A DNA stretch of 64,000 nucleotides from Bosea sp. ANAM02 (GCF_011764485.1 NZ_AP022849.1:62001-126000); one strand, 5' to 3'; positions 25,421-34,626 are shown, counted from the stretch's first letter. Numbers and translations are program-made. The notes: generated from the sequence alone by a model not told the origin.

Positions 25421-26536
25421 TTGAACAAGCGGATCGTCAGCCTGCCGGCTGCTTATCGGGCCCAGGTCATCCCTCCCCGACACCGGAATCCGCATCCTGC
25501 GATGTTCCGTGAGAACGTCACGGTGGCGATTCCAGAATTGACATCGATCGAGGCTCGTCTTGGTGTCGAATGGATCCAGAATAGCCTGAAGACGCGCTAT
25601 AACGTCGAAGGTCCCGCTCCGCGGATCGTCTCTCGTTTTCACGATGGCCGGCACTATGGCGCCGTTCTGCAAGGGGACGGCACCCCGCTGCGTGTCGAGG
25701 ACTTCCTCTCGGACATCGAACGTCCGAAGCACTCGAATGGTGCGATCGGCGAGCGCCGGTGGCGCCGATCCGACTATCCGGCAGTGCCCGGCCTGGACGT
25801 GCGGGCGCGCTTCTATCGCGACAATGCTCTTTCCCTCGAAACCATCTTGGAAGCTGGCAAGTTCGGGCGCATCGCCTCTTCCAATCGCGAAGAAGACCTG
25901 GCCGCTGGTCAAGCCGCCCTGGCGAAAGGCCTGATTTTCGTCGACGACTGTGTCTGGAGTACCGAAACGGCTGACGAGATGTGGTGGGGCGTTCATCGCT
26001 CGGCTGAGGCGATCGAGTTGATGGTGGGCTATCGCCAGGAGATGTTGAGCTACTGCTCTCCGTTCCGCCTTGACCGCTGGGATGAAGCGCACACCTTCGC
26101 AACCCGGGTCGCGGAGCAATCCGGCCTTCCGCTGCGCCAAACCGAGGACCAGGTGATCATCCACACACCGGCTTCGATCGTGCGCGATGACCTTGTGATG
26201 CTCGCTGAGCAGATCACAGCCGGCGCCGGGCTTTCTGTCACCAATGGGCAGCGTGGTTGGCCTGAAGAGGTCTCGGAGGCCCGGCATGGACTGCTCCAGC
26301 TTCGCTCCACAGGCAAAGGCGATCGGGATCGCTCATGGGCGGGCCAGGTGATCCAATATGCCGCGACATTGCGGGTAGGACTTCTCTCGGTCGCGGACCA
26401 CGACGGCCTGGCTAGCGACACGCTTCGCGGCATCGATCTCGGGATGCTCCGTTGGGAGCTGATGGAGAAGGGACGCCACGCGGATATCGAGGCTGTTATG
26501 GTGTCGGAAGCCGATCTGGCAGCCCTGTCGCTCTAG
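25421..26536 (+). CDS. Unknown 371-residue protein
   Basis: TTG start at 25421 chosen because GGAG lies 6 nt upstream; ATG 25503 would be the next option. Mixed alpha/beta, soluble, no motif recognised; several Trp/Arg-rich segments (ERRWRRSDYPAVP). The following gene starts 57 bp on. Confidence 0.78.
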   Translation: MNKRIVSLPAAYRAQVIPPRHRNPHPAMFRENVTVAIPELTSIEARLGVEWIQNSLKTRYNVEGPAPRIVSRFHDGRHYGAVLQGDGTPLRVEDFLSDIERPKHSNGAIGERRWRRSDYPAVPGLDVRARFYRDNALSLETILEAGKFGRIASSNREEDLAAGQAALAKGLIFVDDCVWSTETADEMWWGVHRSAEAIELMVGYRQEMLSYCSPFRLDRWDEAHTFATRVAEQSGLPLRQTEDQVIIHTPASIVRDDLVMLAEQITAGAGLSVTNGQRGWPEEVSEARHGLLQLRSTGKGDRDRSWAGQVIQYAATLRVGLLSVADHDGLASDTLRGIDLGMLRWELMEKGRHADIEAVMVSEADLAALSL

Positions 26537-26593
26537 GTTTGCAACTTTCAACGTCGCGCCGCAGCTTCGCGAGAGCATTTCCAGGAGCATGCC

Positions 26594-27421
26594 ATGGCCG
26601 AGTGGTTCACCAACGAGGACGGTAACCCGCAGATCTCCCATGAGGATGGGACATTCCGGATCGTGCCCGTTCCCGCCTACGGCAAGCGTATCCCTCCGGG
26701 TTTCGTGGTCGAGGAGCTCAACACCCGCTATCGCTTCGCCGATCCGAACTGGGAGCGCAACGGCACTCGTCACGACTCCGTCGCCATCGCGAAAAACGAC
26801 GTCGCCTCGATCTTCGCCCACCGCAAGGAGCTGAAAGGCTTCAACCGGCAGGAGCGCTCATTCGGTCGAGGACGAGGACGCTCGACGCCCTGGGGCAAGG
26901 CAGACAGCTGCACGACCTATGCCCGCGGCGTCCAGGCCTATGGCACCCCGAGCCATGGCGGCTTTCTGCTGTCGAAGAGCGCCAATGACCAAGTCCACCC
27001 CGCGTGGCGCAACGAAAAGGGCGCCTACGAGGAGGATAGCGAGGCAAACATCGTCGTCATCACCTTCCCGGCGCTGTTCACCCGCCGCGAGCAGGAGATG
27101 GCGCGTCGCGCTGCGATGAACGGTGATCCCCACCGCTTCATGGCTGCGACCGGCATGGATGTTCCTCATGAGGCTTCGAGGAAGCTTCGCGAGGAGGCAT
27201 TTCTGGAAATTCACAAGGGCTGCTGGATGGTGGTCTCGGCTTCGGGGCGTGACGACGGCATGGTCGCAGTCATCGCCACGGTTGACGGCATCCGTGAGCC
27301 CAATGCCGAGCGCCGGACGTTCCTTGTTCCCGCCGACGACTACGTGATGACCGAGGGCCATTTCGTCGTCGACCTCACGCGGCACGCCGAACTGGAGACC
27401 GAGCCCACCTTCAAGCCTTGA
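26594..27421 (+). CDS. DUF7007-like protein
   Basis: 275 residues. STPWGKADSCTTYARGV and GTPSHGGFLLSKSAND match the WG...HGGFxLS signature of a domain of unknown function common on large alphaproteobacterial plasmids and ICEs. AGGAG lies 8 nt before the ATG. Ends TEPTFKP. No catalytic role is known. Confidence 0.75.
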   Translation: MAEWFTNEDGNPQISHEDGTFRIVPVPAYGKRIPPGFVVEELNTRYRFADPNWERNGTRHDSVAIAKNDVASIFAHRKELKGFNRQERSFGRGRGRSTPWGKADSCTTYARGVQAYGTPSHGGFLLSKSANDQVHPAWRNEKGAYEEDSEANIVVITFPALFTRREQEMARRAAMNGDPHRFMAATGMDVPHEASRKLREEAFLEIHKGCWMVVSASGRDDGMVAVIATVDGIREPNAERRTFLVPADDYVMTEGHFVVDLTRHAELETEPTFKP

Positions 27422-27454
27422 CGGTGGATGGGCAAGCGCCGGTTCTTGCTGGGA

Positions 27455-27484
27455 CATCAAGGATGGCCTACGCAATCCTTGATG
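27455..27484. promoter_or_regulatory. Perfect inverted repeat CATCAAGGAT / ATCCTTGATG
   Basis: Ten-bp perfect half-sites with a 10-bp spacer, 25 bp before the ATG of the 27509 gene in an 87-bp gap. The best copy of the window-wide motif; position suggests an operator overlapping the promoter or leader. Confidence 0.65.
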
Positions 27485-27508
27485 AGCTTTCCAGTGGTTG
27501 GTGAGACG

Positions 27509-27922
27509 ATGATCGACGCGCCCGGGCCCCAGGCTCTTCAGCAGCCGGCTCCTTCCCCGGACATCCCTGCCCTGATCGAGCTGCTGCGTCCCTTCGCAGA
27601 GAGCGTTTCGGCCGGTTCCGGGACAGCCTCGGTGAACCACGACTTTCTTCTGCGCGCCAGCAAGCTCTATCACGAGCTCCAGTCGCTGCCCAAGATGCTC
27701 CATCTTAAGCGCCAATCCACCTATGTCTGTCTCGGCAACGCGAAGCTGCAGCTCGCCTCGCCGACGTCTCCCGACGGATCCCGCCCCGCCTTTGAGGGCA
27801 GCAGCTTCACCATCTATCGCGCCGACGAGGATGGCTCTCTCCACGCGCGCTATCAGGATGAATTCGAGGACGGGCGCTTCGTTCGTCGACCCGATATGGA
27901 AGGCTCTCGCGATGCGGGCTGA
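27509..27922 (+). CDS. Unknown 137-residue protein
   Basis: MIDAPGPQALQQPAPSP start, GGTGAGA upstream. Pro/Ala-rich first 20 residues, then a mixed domain. No family recognised. Overlaps the next gene by 11 bp. Confidence 0.75.
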   Translation: MIDAPGPQALQQPAPSPDIPALIELLRPFAESVSAGSGTASVNHDFLLRASKLYHELQSLPKMLHLKRQSTYVCLGNAKLQLASPTSPDGSRPAFEGSSFTIYRADEDGSLHARYQDEFEDGRFVRRPDMEGSRDAG

Positions 27923-28178
27923 GGCGATGACGGACCGCGAGTTCCTCAGCTACTGCCGAGGCATGGCCGAGACACCGCGATGCGGCTTTGTCCCCGAGCA
28001 GATTGCGCGCCTTTACCGCCTCGCCGGCCACAGTGCTCTTGCCGACCGATGGAGCGAGCAGCCGAATGGTGTCTGCAACATGGATCGCTGGGCTATCCGC
28101 GACGCGGTGAAGCAAGCCGAGGAGCGTCTGGTCGAGACACCGAAAACGACTGCTGAGATCCTTCAGTTTCCGCGCTAG
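27912..28178 (+). CDS. Small unknown helical protein
   Basis: 88 residues (MRAEAMTDREFLSYC...), GGAAGG 8 nt upstream, start nested in the end of the previous gene. Reads like a small regulatory or partner protein, but no motif supports a call. Confidence 0.7.
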   Translation: MRAEAMTDREFLSYCRGMAETPRCGFVPEQIARLYRLAGHSALADRWSEQPNGVCNMDRWAIRDAVKQAEERLVETPKTTAEILQFPR

Positions 28179-28187
28179 GATGTCGCG

Positions 28188-28631
28188 ATGATCCGCATCT
28201 CCTCCTCCGCTGCCCTGGCAGCCCTCACCCTCGTTGGTTCACCGGCGAAAGCCGAGATCTATCCGACGATCTTCCCCGATGTTCGCGAGCTCGTGCTCGA
28301 TTGGACGGTCACGCTACCAGAGCGGCGCGCCGATGGTTTGGAATACAACACCCGTATGGATTTCAAGCCAGTCGGTGGCAAGCCGGTGACCCGCTGGCAG
28401 GTTGTGATTGAGTGCGAGAAGACCAACACGACCACCCGACATTTCGAGATCAAAGGCGATGAAGGACGCGCCGAGATTCGAGGCGGCAAGATGGTGTTGA
28501 TTTTCCCGGAACTCGGAACCGGCACCATGGAGTTGAAGGAGCCGATGCGCGTCACGATGACGGACAAGCGCTGTGGCAGCGGCGTGCCCTGGATCGCACC
28601 GTCGGAAAACTTCGGCACCCCCTCCCCTTAG
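28188..28631 (+). CDS. Exported protein of unknown function
   Basis: 147 residues with a clear Sec signal peptide (MIRISSSAALAALTLVG, cleavage after AKA near residue 22). The mature part has two cysteines (IECEK, DKRCGSG) able to form a disulfide, and is beta-rich. Ends NFGTPSP. Nine bp after the previous stop, so part of the same unit. Confidence 0.78.
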   Translation: MIRISSSAALAALTLVGSPAKAEIYPTIFPDVRELVLDWTVTLPERRADGLEYNTRMDFKPVGGKPVTRWQVVIECEKTNTTTRHFEIKGDEGRAEIRGGKMVLIFPELGTGTMELKEPMRVTMTDKRCGSGVPWIAPSENFGTPSP

Positions 28632-28666
28632 GCCTCACGGCCTCAGTTTTCAGAATCGGATTCCCC

Positions 28667-30136
28667 ATGCAGTGGTTCGATGTCGACAGGGCCGGCCTCG
28701 GCAAGCTTCTCGAACGCCGCGGCAAGTCCTTCGTCGGCGCCGAGCTCTTGCAGAACGCCTGGGACGCCGAAGGCGTGACCCGTGTCGAGTTCTCAGCCGA
28801 GCCGGTCAAGGGCCGCCCCCTGGTGGATCTCGTCGTTAAGGACGATAGCCCCCACGGCTTCCACAATCTGGCTCACTCGTTCACGCTCTTTTCCGAGTCC
28901 GTCAAAAAGAGCAACGCCAGCCTCCGGGGGCGCTTCAACCTCGGAGAAAAGCTGGTCCTGGCTCTTTGCGAGTCCGCGACGATCGCGTCGACTACGGGAA
29001 CGATTGCCTTCAACGCCGATGGTCGCGCATCCTTTCCGCGGCGGAAGACCGAAGCAGGCACCGAATTCCGGGCGCAGATACGGATGACCCGGGACGAGCT
29101 GACCGAGATGCTGGCCTTCGTTCGAGGCTTCATCCCCCCTGCCAAAGTTCAGACGCTGATCAATGGCGAGCATCTGTTTCAGCGGCAGTCACTGCGCGGC
29201 TTCCAGACGACGCTGCCGACCGAGCTCGCAGATGAGAATGGGGTTCTCCGGCGCTCGGCGCGTCGCTGCAGTGTCAACGTCTATGTTCCGCTGCCCGGCC
29301 AGCCTGCCCGGATCTATGAACTGGGGATCCCCATCGTGGAGACCGGCGATCTGTTCGACGTCGATATTGGGCAGAAGGTCCCATTGTCGCTCGAACGGGA
29401 CTCGGTCACGCCCGCCTATCTCAGGGACGTGCGCGCCGCAGTTCTGTCGCACACGTCCGACCTAGTGCCCAAGGCAGAAGCTGCGGCGCCCTGGATCAAC
29501 GATGCTATTGAGGACGAGGGCGTCTCCTCGACCGCCGTCGCAGACGTCCTCAAGGCCCGCTACGGCGAAAAGATGGTCAGCTACGACCCCAGCGACCGAG
29601 AAGCCAACGATCGCGCCGTGGCTTTGGGATATGCCGTCATCCACGGCGGCGCTTTCAGCGGTCAGGCATGGACGCAGATCCGAGCAGCCGGTGTGCAGCC
29701 CGCGGGCCGGGTCACGCCGACGCCCAAGCCATTCAGCGATGACGGAGAGCCGGCCAAGCTGGCGGTTCGAACGCCGGCTATGGATGCCTTCGCCGAGTTC
29801 TGCAAAACCATGGCTCGCGAGCTTCTAGACGCGGAGATCTCGGTCACCTTCTACAAGCGTTTCAACGCCGCCGCGGCCTACGCTCCGGGCAGCCTCTACT
29901 TCTGCATGAGCGCGCTCGGAGAGGAGTTCTTCGAAGGCCCGCTGAACCGCCGGCAGCTCGACCTGCTCATCCACGAATTCGGTCACCACCGCGAGGCGAA
30001 CCACCTCTCGCGCAATTTCAGCGACGCTCTGTCCGAGATCGGCGCTCGAACGGCTCTTCTGGCGATCGAGCGGCCCCATCTGTTTGACCTGGACGCCTAT
30101 GCGCCTGAAGCCAATCCGTCGGCGCCGCGCCGATGA
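28667..30136 (+). CDS. GHKL-type ATPase domain fused to a zinc-peptidase-like domain
   Basis: 489 residues. The N-terminus carries GHKL (Hsp90/MutL/histidine kinase) motifs: the N-box in ELLQNAWDAEG near residue 27, VKDDSPHGF as the D-x-G-x-G-like box, and RGRFNLGEKLVLAL as the glycine lid. The C-terminal 100 residues contain LIHEFGHHREANHLS, an HExxH zinc-binding motif. I know no standard family with this pairing. An ATP-driven switch controlling a protease is one reading (inference); phage- and plasmid-borne GHKL proteins often serve in defence or anti-defence. Stop overlaps the start of the DUF4262 gene (ATGA). Confidence 0.75.
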   Translation: MQWFDVDRAGLGKLLERRGKSFVGAELLQNAWDAEGVTRVEFSAEPVKGRPLVDLVVKDDSPHGFHNLAHSFTLFSESVKKSNASLRGRFNLGEKLVLALCESATIASTTGTIAFNADGRASFPRRKTEAGTEFRAQIRMTRDELTEMLAFVRGFIPPAKVQTLINGEHLFQRQSLRGFQTTLPTELADENGVLRRSARRCSVNVYVPLPGQPARIYELGIPIVETGDLFDVDIGQKVPLSLERDSVTPAYLRDVRAAVLSHTSDLVPKAEAAAPWINDAIEDEGVSSTAVADVLKARYGEKMVSYDPSDREANDRAVALGYAVIHGGAFSGQAWTQIRAAGVQPAGRVTPTPKPFSDDGEPAKLAVRTPAMDAFAEFCKTMARELLDAEISVTFYKRFNAAAAYAPGSLYFCMSALGEEFFEGPLNRRQLDLLIHEFGHHREANHLSRNFSDALSEIGARTALLAIERPHLFDLDAYAPEANPSAPRR

Positions 30137-30657
30137 CGACAGCCTTCGATCTTCCTGACGGCTCTCTGAAGCCTCATGACCGCACGTTTCTCGACCACAT
30201 CAGGAACAGCGGTTGGGCCGGCACGGCGGTTGGCAGCGGCCCTGGCCCCGCCTTCAGCTATTCGACCGGGATGTGGTTCACCGCCCAGCAGCCAGAGCAC
30301 ATCATCCTCGGCTTTTCGCCGGAGATCGCGCGCGCGGTGCTCTGGAACGCATATCGAGAGGGCACGAAAGGGAGACCCCTCGAAGTCGGCAGACCGACCG
30401 ACGCGCTCTTCGAAGACATCCCTGTCTACGTCTTCGATGTCGACCAGGAGCGATATCGCGAGTTCCTCGGCTGGAGCATCTGGTTCTACCGCGGCATCGA
30501 GTTCCCGACCCGACAGCTCGTTTGGCCCGATAAGCAGGGTGTGTTCCCCTGGCAGGACGGCTTCGACGAGCGCATGCGCCGGTACCAGATCGATCTGACG
30601 CGCGATGGTTGGGACAAATCGGCCCTCCCAGAACCCGGCGGCGCCGCTCTTCACTGA
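30133..30657 (+). CDS. DUF4262 family protein
   Basis: 174 residues. FLDHIRNSGW, FSYSTGMW, HIILGFSPEIARAVLW, YREFLGW and QLVWPDKQGVFPWQDGF are the conserved segments of DUF4262, a small soluble family of unknown role. Translationally coupled to the GHKL-peptidase gene. Confidence 0.88.
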   Translation: MTTAFDLPDGSLKPHDRTFLDHIRNSGWAGTAVGSGPGPAFSYSTGMWFTAQQPEHIILGFSPEIARAVLWNAYREGTKGRPLEVGRPTDALFEDIPVYVFDVDQERYREFLGWSIWFYRGIEFPTRQLVWPDKQGVFPWQDGFDERMRRYQIDLTRDGWDKSALPEPGGAALH

Positions 30658-30670
30658 AGCCCGCCCGATT

Positions 30671-30696
30671 CGAAGGATTGCGACCGCGATCCTTCG
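30671..30696. promoter_or_regulatory. Inverted repeat CGAAGGAT / ATCCTTCG after the DUF4262 gene
   Basis: Perfect 8-bp half-sites 10 bp apart in a 214-bp convergent gap. It could be an operator copy of the window-wide motif or, because both flanking genes end here, part of a weak transcription stop; no T-run follows. Confidence 0.4.
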
Positions 30697-30871
30697 TCAC
30701 GAAAGAATCTACTTGCTATCGCCCGCGCGCTCCCCTACAAGCGCTCCAACGACGACGTCGAGGGATCTTCCCTTCGTTGTCTAGACGGCCATGAGCTGGA
30801 TTTGGTGACGCCGGATGTACGCGCACCTTATCAGCTACATGGCCGTTCGCATTTTCAGGCCATCGGCGACT

Positions 30872-31894
30872 TCAATCCTCCGCAGGCAGAAGCGTCACGC
30901 GCATCACCTTTCGAGCCTTGGTGACCTCAAAGCGCCGAACCGCGATGTCGTGTTCCTCGAACGCCTCCTGAAAGTCAGGCGCGATCTCCTCGCCGGCCGG
31001 CAGCACAATGATCCGCTTGGGCCCACCAACACCGTGGGTCAGAAGCTGCCCGATCGCGGTGTAGAGAGCTTGGCGCTCCGTGCTCGTCTTCACCTCGTAC
31101 AGCTCGGTCAGGCGGCCGCGATCGCGAACGCAGAGATCGATCAATCCGGTGTTCGAGATTTCTTCGGCCTTGGATTTGCTCGCGAACCGCTCATCATAAA
31201 GAGCCTGGACGACATCGCCGTGGTAGCTGAGATAGTCGATAGCGCCACCGGCGCGCGCGCCCCGCTTACGGCCGGAAAACTCCTTACGGTACCGATCGTA
31301 AGCCTCGACCTTTGCCAGGAACTCATCTGTTTCGAGCTCGCCTGATCGCGCAGCGACCTTGAACGCTGCGACCAGCTGCACGAAGCGCCAGATGCGGCCG
31401 GCCAGATCAGGATCGTCGATGCGGCCGATGATGATACCGCTGCGGACATTCCCCTCTCCGTCGGCAGTCGCCACCAACTCTGATTTCGACCAGGCCAGAA
31501 AAGCAGACTTGCCGACGCCCGGTTGGCCGCCGCCGATCTTGCCGGAGTGCATCAGGTAGATGGCGCCGCTGATCGGCTCCTGCGCGAAGAAACCGGCGAC
31601 GCGGGCCGTGTTGACCTCCAGCGGGATATTTATCTCGACAGTGATCGTCAACGCAGGCGCCTCCCGAAACACGCCGAAGCCGTTCCAGTAGCGTTTGGTC
31701 GACTCTTCCTGCTCCGGCGGGCTGAAGGCTGCCCAGAGATCCTCAACGCCGCCGCTGTAGACTGTTCGATCGAAATTGCCGGCTGGAAAGCCGACGTTCA
31801 GGACGCCTTTGTAGCCGAGCGCCGATGTAATGGTCCGCTCCATCTGCGCCTGCGCGCGCTTCTTGGCAACGGTGGTGTCAACGAGCACGAACAA
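30872..31894 (-). CDS. PD-(D/E)xK-like nuclease
   Basis: 340 residues. The C-terminal region GLIDLCVRDRGRLTELYEVK followed by YTAIGQLLTHG fits the D...ExK catalytic core and following QxxxY/H helix of restriction-endonuclease-like folds. The N-terminal 200 residues are mixed with no known domain. TTG start at 31894 is chosen for the AGGGGG 10 nt upstream; ATG 31843 is an alternative. Possible jobs: restriction, DNA repair or anti-invader cutting; context does not decide. Confidence 0.72.
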   Translation of the reverse strand: MFVLVDTTVAKKRAQAQMERTITSALGYKGVLNVGFPAGNFDRTVYSGGVEDLWAAFSPPEQEESTKRYWNGFGVFREAPALTITVEINIPLEVNTARVAGFFAQEPISGAIYLMHSGKIGGGQPGVGKSAFLAWSKSELVATADGEGNVRSGIIIGRIDDPDLAGRIWRFVQLVAAFKVAARSGELETDEFLAKVEAYDRYRKEFSGRKRGARAGGAIDYLSYHGDVVQALYDERFASKSKAEEISNTGLIDLCVRDRGRLTELYEVKTSTERQALYTAIGQLLTHGVGGPKRIIVLPAGEEIAPDFQEAFEEHDIAVRRFEVTKARKVMRVTLLPAED

Positions 31895-31983
31895 ATCAGC
31901 GATCCCCCTGCGAATGCCCGACTATATGGCAGACCTCAGGATAGGGAATGGCAGCAACCGAATGGGTTCCCCGGCCTTTTCGA

Positions 31984-32793
31984 TCAGGCCGGGGAGAACG
32001 CCGGCGCCAGCTTCGTTTCAACCACAAGGCCTGGAAGAAAGCCCGTGGTTTCCTCGATGTGGCCTCGAGGGTTGGTGACGATCCGCGTCGACCCGATCGT
32101 ATAATCCCGGGCCTTGTGAATATGCCCATGGAGCCAGACCTCCGGCGCGGCCTGTTCAATCAGCCCAGTGAGGTCCGAGGCATAGCAATAGCCATGGGAG
32201 TCCATCCGATGCGCGAGTGAGTTGGGGTGCGGCGCGTGATGCGTCACGACGACGGTCTCCCCATCCCATGGCTGCGCCAACTCATCCGCGAGATAGCGAC
32301 GCGTAGCTCGATGCATAGCTAACGTTTCGATTGCTCGAAGCTTCTTGCCCCCTTCGGGCTTCCGGCGGATCTTTTTATAGTCCTTCATGTCGCGCTCGGC
32401 CTCACGCATGGCACTGTGCAGGGACCACGTGTCCAGCCGGAAATCCGTCCAGAGAGTCCCGCCGACGAAGCGCGTTCCATCAATCTCGACGGAGCTGTCG
32501 AGGAGCAGATCAATGCCCAGTCTGTCGGCGAGCTCGCGTCCGCGATCGAGCTGATCCCAGAGCGTGTATCGCTCTTCGCCCCCATCCCAGTAATAGTCGT
32601 GATTTCCTGGGACATAGATCACTCGCGAGCCCGGAAAGCGCTCATGGAGCCATTGAAGCGACCGGGTGAGTGGTGTGTGGACGTCGCCGGGAACCACGAG
32701 CACGTCGAAGCCGTCCGCCGGCGCCTCCGGGATCGGGTCCCAAGGTTGATCGTCGTGCTCTTGGTGGAGATCGGAAAAGAGCCAGATGCGCAT
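31984..32793 (-). CDS. Calcineurin-type metallophosphoesterase
   Basis: 269 residues with FSDLHQEHD, VPGDVHTP, VPGNHDYYW, VVTHHAPHPNS and WLHGHIHKARDY, the full two-metal set. Closest in design to the 62658 gene product: both have THHAPHP, HGHxH and the same Pro-rich end (KLAPAFSPA here). Substrate unknown; such small soluble phosphoesterases cut cyclic nucleotides, dinucleotides or RNA ends. A GC hairpin (CCCCGGCC/GGCCGGGG, about 31965-31994) spans its stop codon. Confidence 0.88.
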   Translation of the reverse strand: MRIWLFSDLHQEHDDQPWDPIPEAPADGFDVLVVPGDVHTPLTRSLQWLHERFPGSRVIYVPGNHDYYWDGGEERYTLWDQLDRGRELADRLGIDLLLDSSVEIDGTRFVGGTLWTDFRLDTWSLHSAMREAERDMKDYKKIRRKPEGGKKLRAIETLAMHRATRRYLADELAQPWDGETVVVTHHAPHPNSLAHRMDSHGYCYASDLTGLIEQAAPEVWLHGHIHKARDYTIGSTRIVTNPRGHIEETTGFLPGLVVETKLAPAFSPA

Positions 32794-32922
32794 TGGAAGC
32801 CCTAGGGGGCTAGAGGACGAGGTGGTTGCGAGCTGGCTTCAGGCCAGCGGTACCCGTTCGACGCGCATCGGCATCCGGGCTTTCGCCAGGCCGCTTTCAG
32901 CGCCGATGATCCACAGCTTCGT

Positions 32923-32966
32923 CATCCCTTGAAAATCGGGTAGGTTCCCGCCGGTGTCAAGGAATG
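32923..32966. promoter_or_regulatory. Inverted repeat CATCCCTTGA / TCAAGGAATG
   Basis: Imperfect half-sites of the window-wide family, 24 bp apart, in the gap between two leftward genes and upstream of the phosphoesterase gene. Confidence 0.4.
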
Positions 32967-33184
32967 GGTGCGCGCTCCGGTCCAGGGGAGATCGTTGCGA
33001 TCTGGCGTGCCGCTTCTTCGATACAGCCCGCCGTCGCCGACAGTCCGATAGAGCGGAAAACTGAGGCTGCCAGGAACATGACCTGATCGTCGCGTTCGAG
33101 GGCCCCCTGTCTCGCCAGCGCTTCCGCAATGGTGTTCCAGTCATCCCAGCTCTGCAGAACCTTTGTCTTTGGCTCGTCGGTCAT
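32957..33184 (-). CDS. Small unknown protein
   Basis: 75 residues (MTDEPKTKVLQSWDD...), GGAG 8 nt before the ATG. Helical, acidic start, Pro-rich end GPERAPIP. No family recognised; divergent from pth2. Confidence 0.7.
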   Translation of the reverse strand: MTDEPKTKVLQSWDDWNTIAEALARQGALERDDQVMFLAASVFRSIGLSATAGCIEEAARQIATISPGPERAPIP

Positions 33185-33260
33185 GGTGGTATCTCCGCTT
33201 TCCATCGACTAGGGCCAGGCAAAAGCCGCGATGTGCTGGTAGAGAGCGAAATTCGATCCG

Positions 33261-33683
33261 ATGAGTGATCCTGTCGAACCGAAGGCACGCGAGCTCAAGA
33301 TGTGGCTCGCTGTGCGAACCGATCTTCCGGTATCAGTCGGCAAGCTGCTCGGCCAAGCAATGCATGCGGCAGGCTGGCTGCACCTTCGCGTGGCCTCTGA
33401 GAAGCCCGCTCTGTTGCAGGAGTACTTGGAGGATGCGACGCCCAAGATCGTCGTTGCGGTAACCTCTGAGGAGGCTCTGGAGCGGGTTGAGCGTGAAGCG
33501 GCAGCAGCAGGCATACCTCATCAGTCCGTGCGCGACGCCGGCCGCTCCGAGATCGAGCCCGGCACGAAGACGGTGTGCCTCTTCGGGCCGGCCTATCGCG
33601 ATGAGCTGCCAAGCTACCTTCGCAGGCTGCGGACACTGCAGAACAACCAGTTCACCGCGGGCATCGCGGAGGCGTCGGCATAG
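33261..33683 (+). CDS. pth2: Archaeal/eukaryotic-type peptidyl-tRNA hydrolase (Pth2)
   Basis: 140 residues. WLAVRTDLPVSVGKLLGQAMHAAG, read in two parts, is the Pth2 N-terminal strand and helix; KIVVAVTSEEAL, VRDAGRSEIEPGTKTV and LFGPA complete the fold, with the conserved Lys, Gln, Asp and Thr positions present. Pth2 releases peptides from tRNA stalled off the ribosome. Most bacteria use unrelated Pth1, so this is an extra enzyme in keeping with the tRNA-centred gene set of this replicon. ATG 33261 follows a weak site. Confidence 0.85.
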   Translation: MSDPVEPKARELKMWLAVRTDLPVSVGKLLGQAMHAAGWLHLRVASEKPALLQEYLEDATPKIVVAVTSEEALERVEREAAAAGIPHQSVRDAGRSEIEPGTKTVCLFGPAYRDELPSYLRRLRTLQNNQFTAGIAEASA

Positions 33684-33737
33684 GTTGTCGCTTTCGGAGC
33701 GACCGCCCCTAATGCCGGCGGGATAGCGGGAACTGGT

Positions 33738-34604
33738 ATGAACGACCTCAGGAAGCTCGACGACGTTGCGACCTTCGAACTTATCCGCGAACGCTGGTTT
33801 CGCGGGTGCCCCTCGGTTCGGATCGATATCCGGACAGAAGGCGTCGAACATGACTATGACGCGAGGATCGTGACCCTCGGTTGCCGAGCGGGGCCGAGCT
33901 ATGAAGTTGGCAACCTCCTGCACGAGATGGCTCATCTCATCGAGATCCCGGAGCATCGCGCGGTCGAGCGGAATTTCGGGCTCAAGTTCGGGACGCCGTT
34001 CCTGTCCAGAGCGGGGGTCCAACGTCTCGCTACCTCTTATCAGGCGACTTTGCGTGAGACTCGCGTTTGGTCGTGGCAGTTCGCCGTGATGCGTGACCTT
34101 GGGTTGAATCCAGACATCGATGATCTCGTACGGCCTGCGGCCTGGATCAGCGACTTCGAGAATGTTCCCGGCCGCGATCAGACCGAGAAGCTGAGATTCC
34201 TTGCGGATGTTGTTCTTTCCGGAGCTCGTGGCCGCACGCTGGCGATGTTCGATGAGACCTGGCGCCTTCGTCTCGACCGCCTACCCGATCTCTTCAGAGA
34301 GCGGCAGGAGCGCGAAGACAGGATCCGCGCAGCCTTCGCCGGCGACTGCATTCGAGAAAGCGTCTATCGAATGGCCGGCACCGACGCCTCCAATGGCGTG
34401 AAGCTGAAAACCTGGACTGATGGCGAAACAGTCGTGCACGAGGTTTTCGCAGAGATGGATGACGGAACGCTCGAAGAAGTCCTCATCACCTTCGACGAGG
34501 CGGAGGCTGATCGATACGCCCGTCGTCTCTTCGGCGGTTGCGATGTCGAGGTGTCGATCAACCCGGACCTGGAGCCCGCTAACTCAGCGCCGACACTGCG
34601 CTGA
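33738..34604 (+). CDS. HExxH zinc-peptidase-like protein
   Basis: 288 residues. VGNLLHEMAHLIEIPEHRAVE carries HExxH with a downstream Glu/His that could be the third ligand, like the minimal gluzincins of ICE and phage proteins. The rest has no known domain. Ends ANSAPTLR. GGGA lies 7 nt before the ATG. Confidence 0.72.
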   Translation: MNDLRKLDDVATFELIRERWFRGCPSVRIDIRTEGVEHDYDARIVTLGCRAGPSYEVGNLLHEMAHLIEIPEHRAVERNFGLKFGTPFLSRAGVQRLATSYQATLRETRVWSWQFAVMRDLGLNPDIDDLVRPAAWISDFENVPGRDQTEKLRFLADVVLSGARGRTLAMFDETWRLRLDRLPDLFRERQEREDRIRAAFAGDCIRESVYRMAGTDASNGVKLKTWTDGETVVHEVFAEMDDGTLEEVLITFDEAEADRYARRLFGGCDVEVSINPDLEPANSAPTLR

Positions 34605-34626
34605 ACAAGTTCGTGGCCTGAGCGCG

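Noticed and set aside
30671..30696. Rho-independent terminator
   Set aside because: The inverted repeat lacks a following T-run on either strand and matches the recurrent operator-like motif better.
32839..33144. 101-codon leftward frame overlapping the small 75-residue gene
   Set aside because: Basic, low-complexity translation without a ribosome site; the 75-residue frame fits better.
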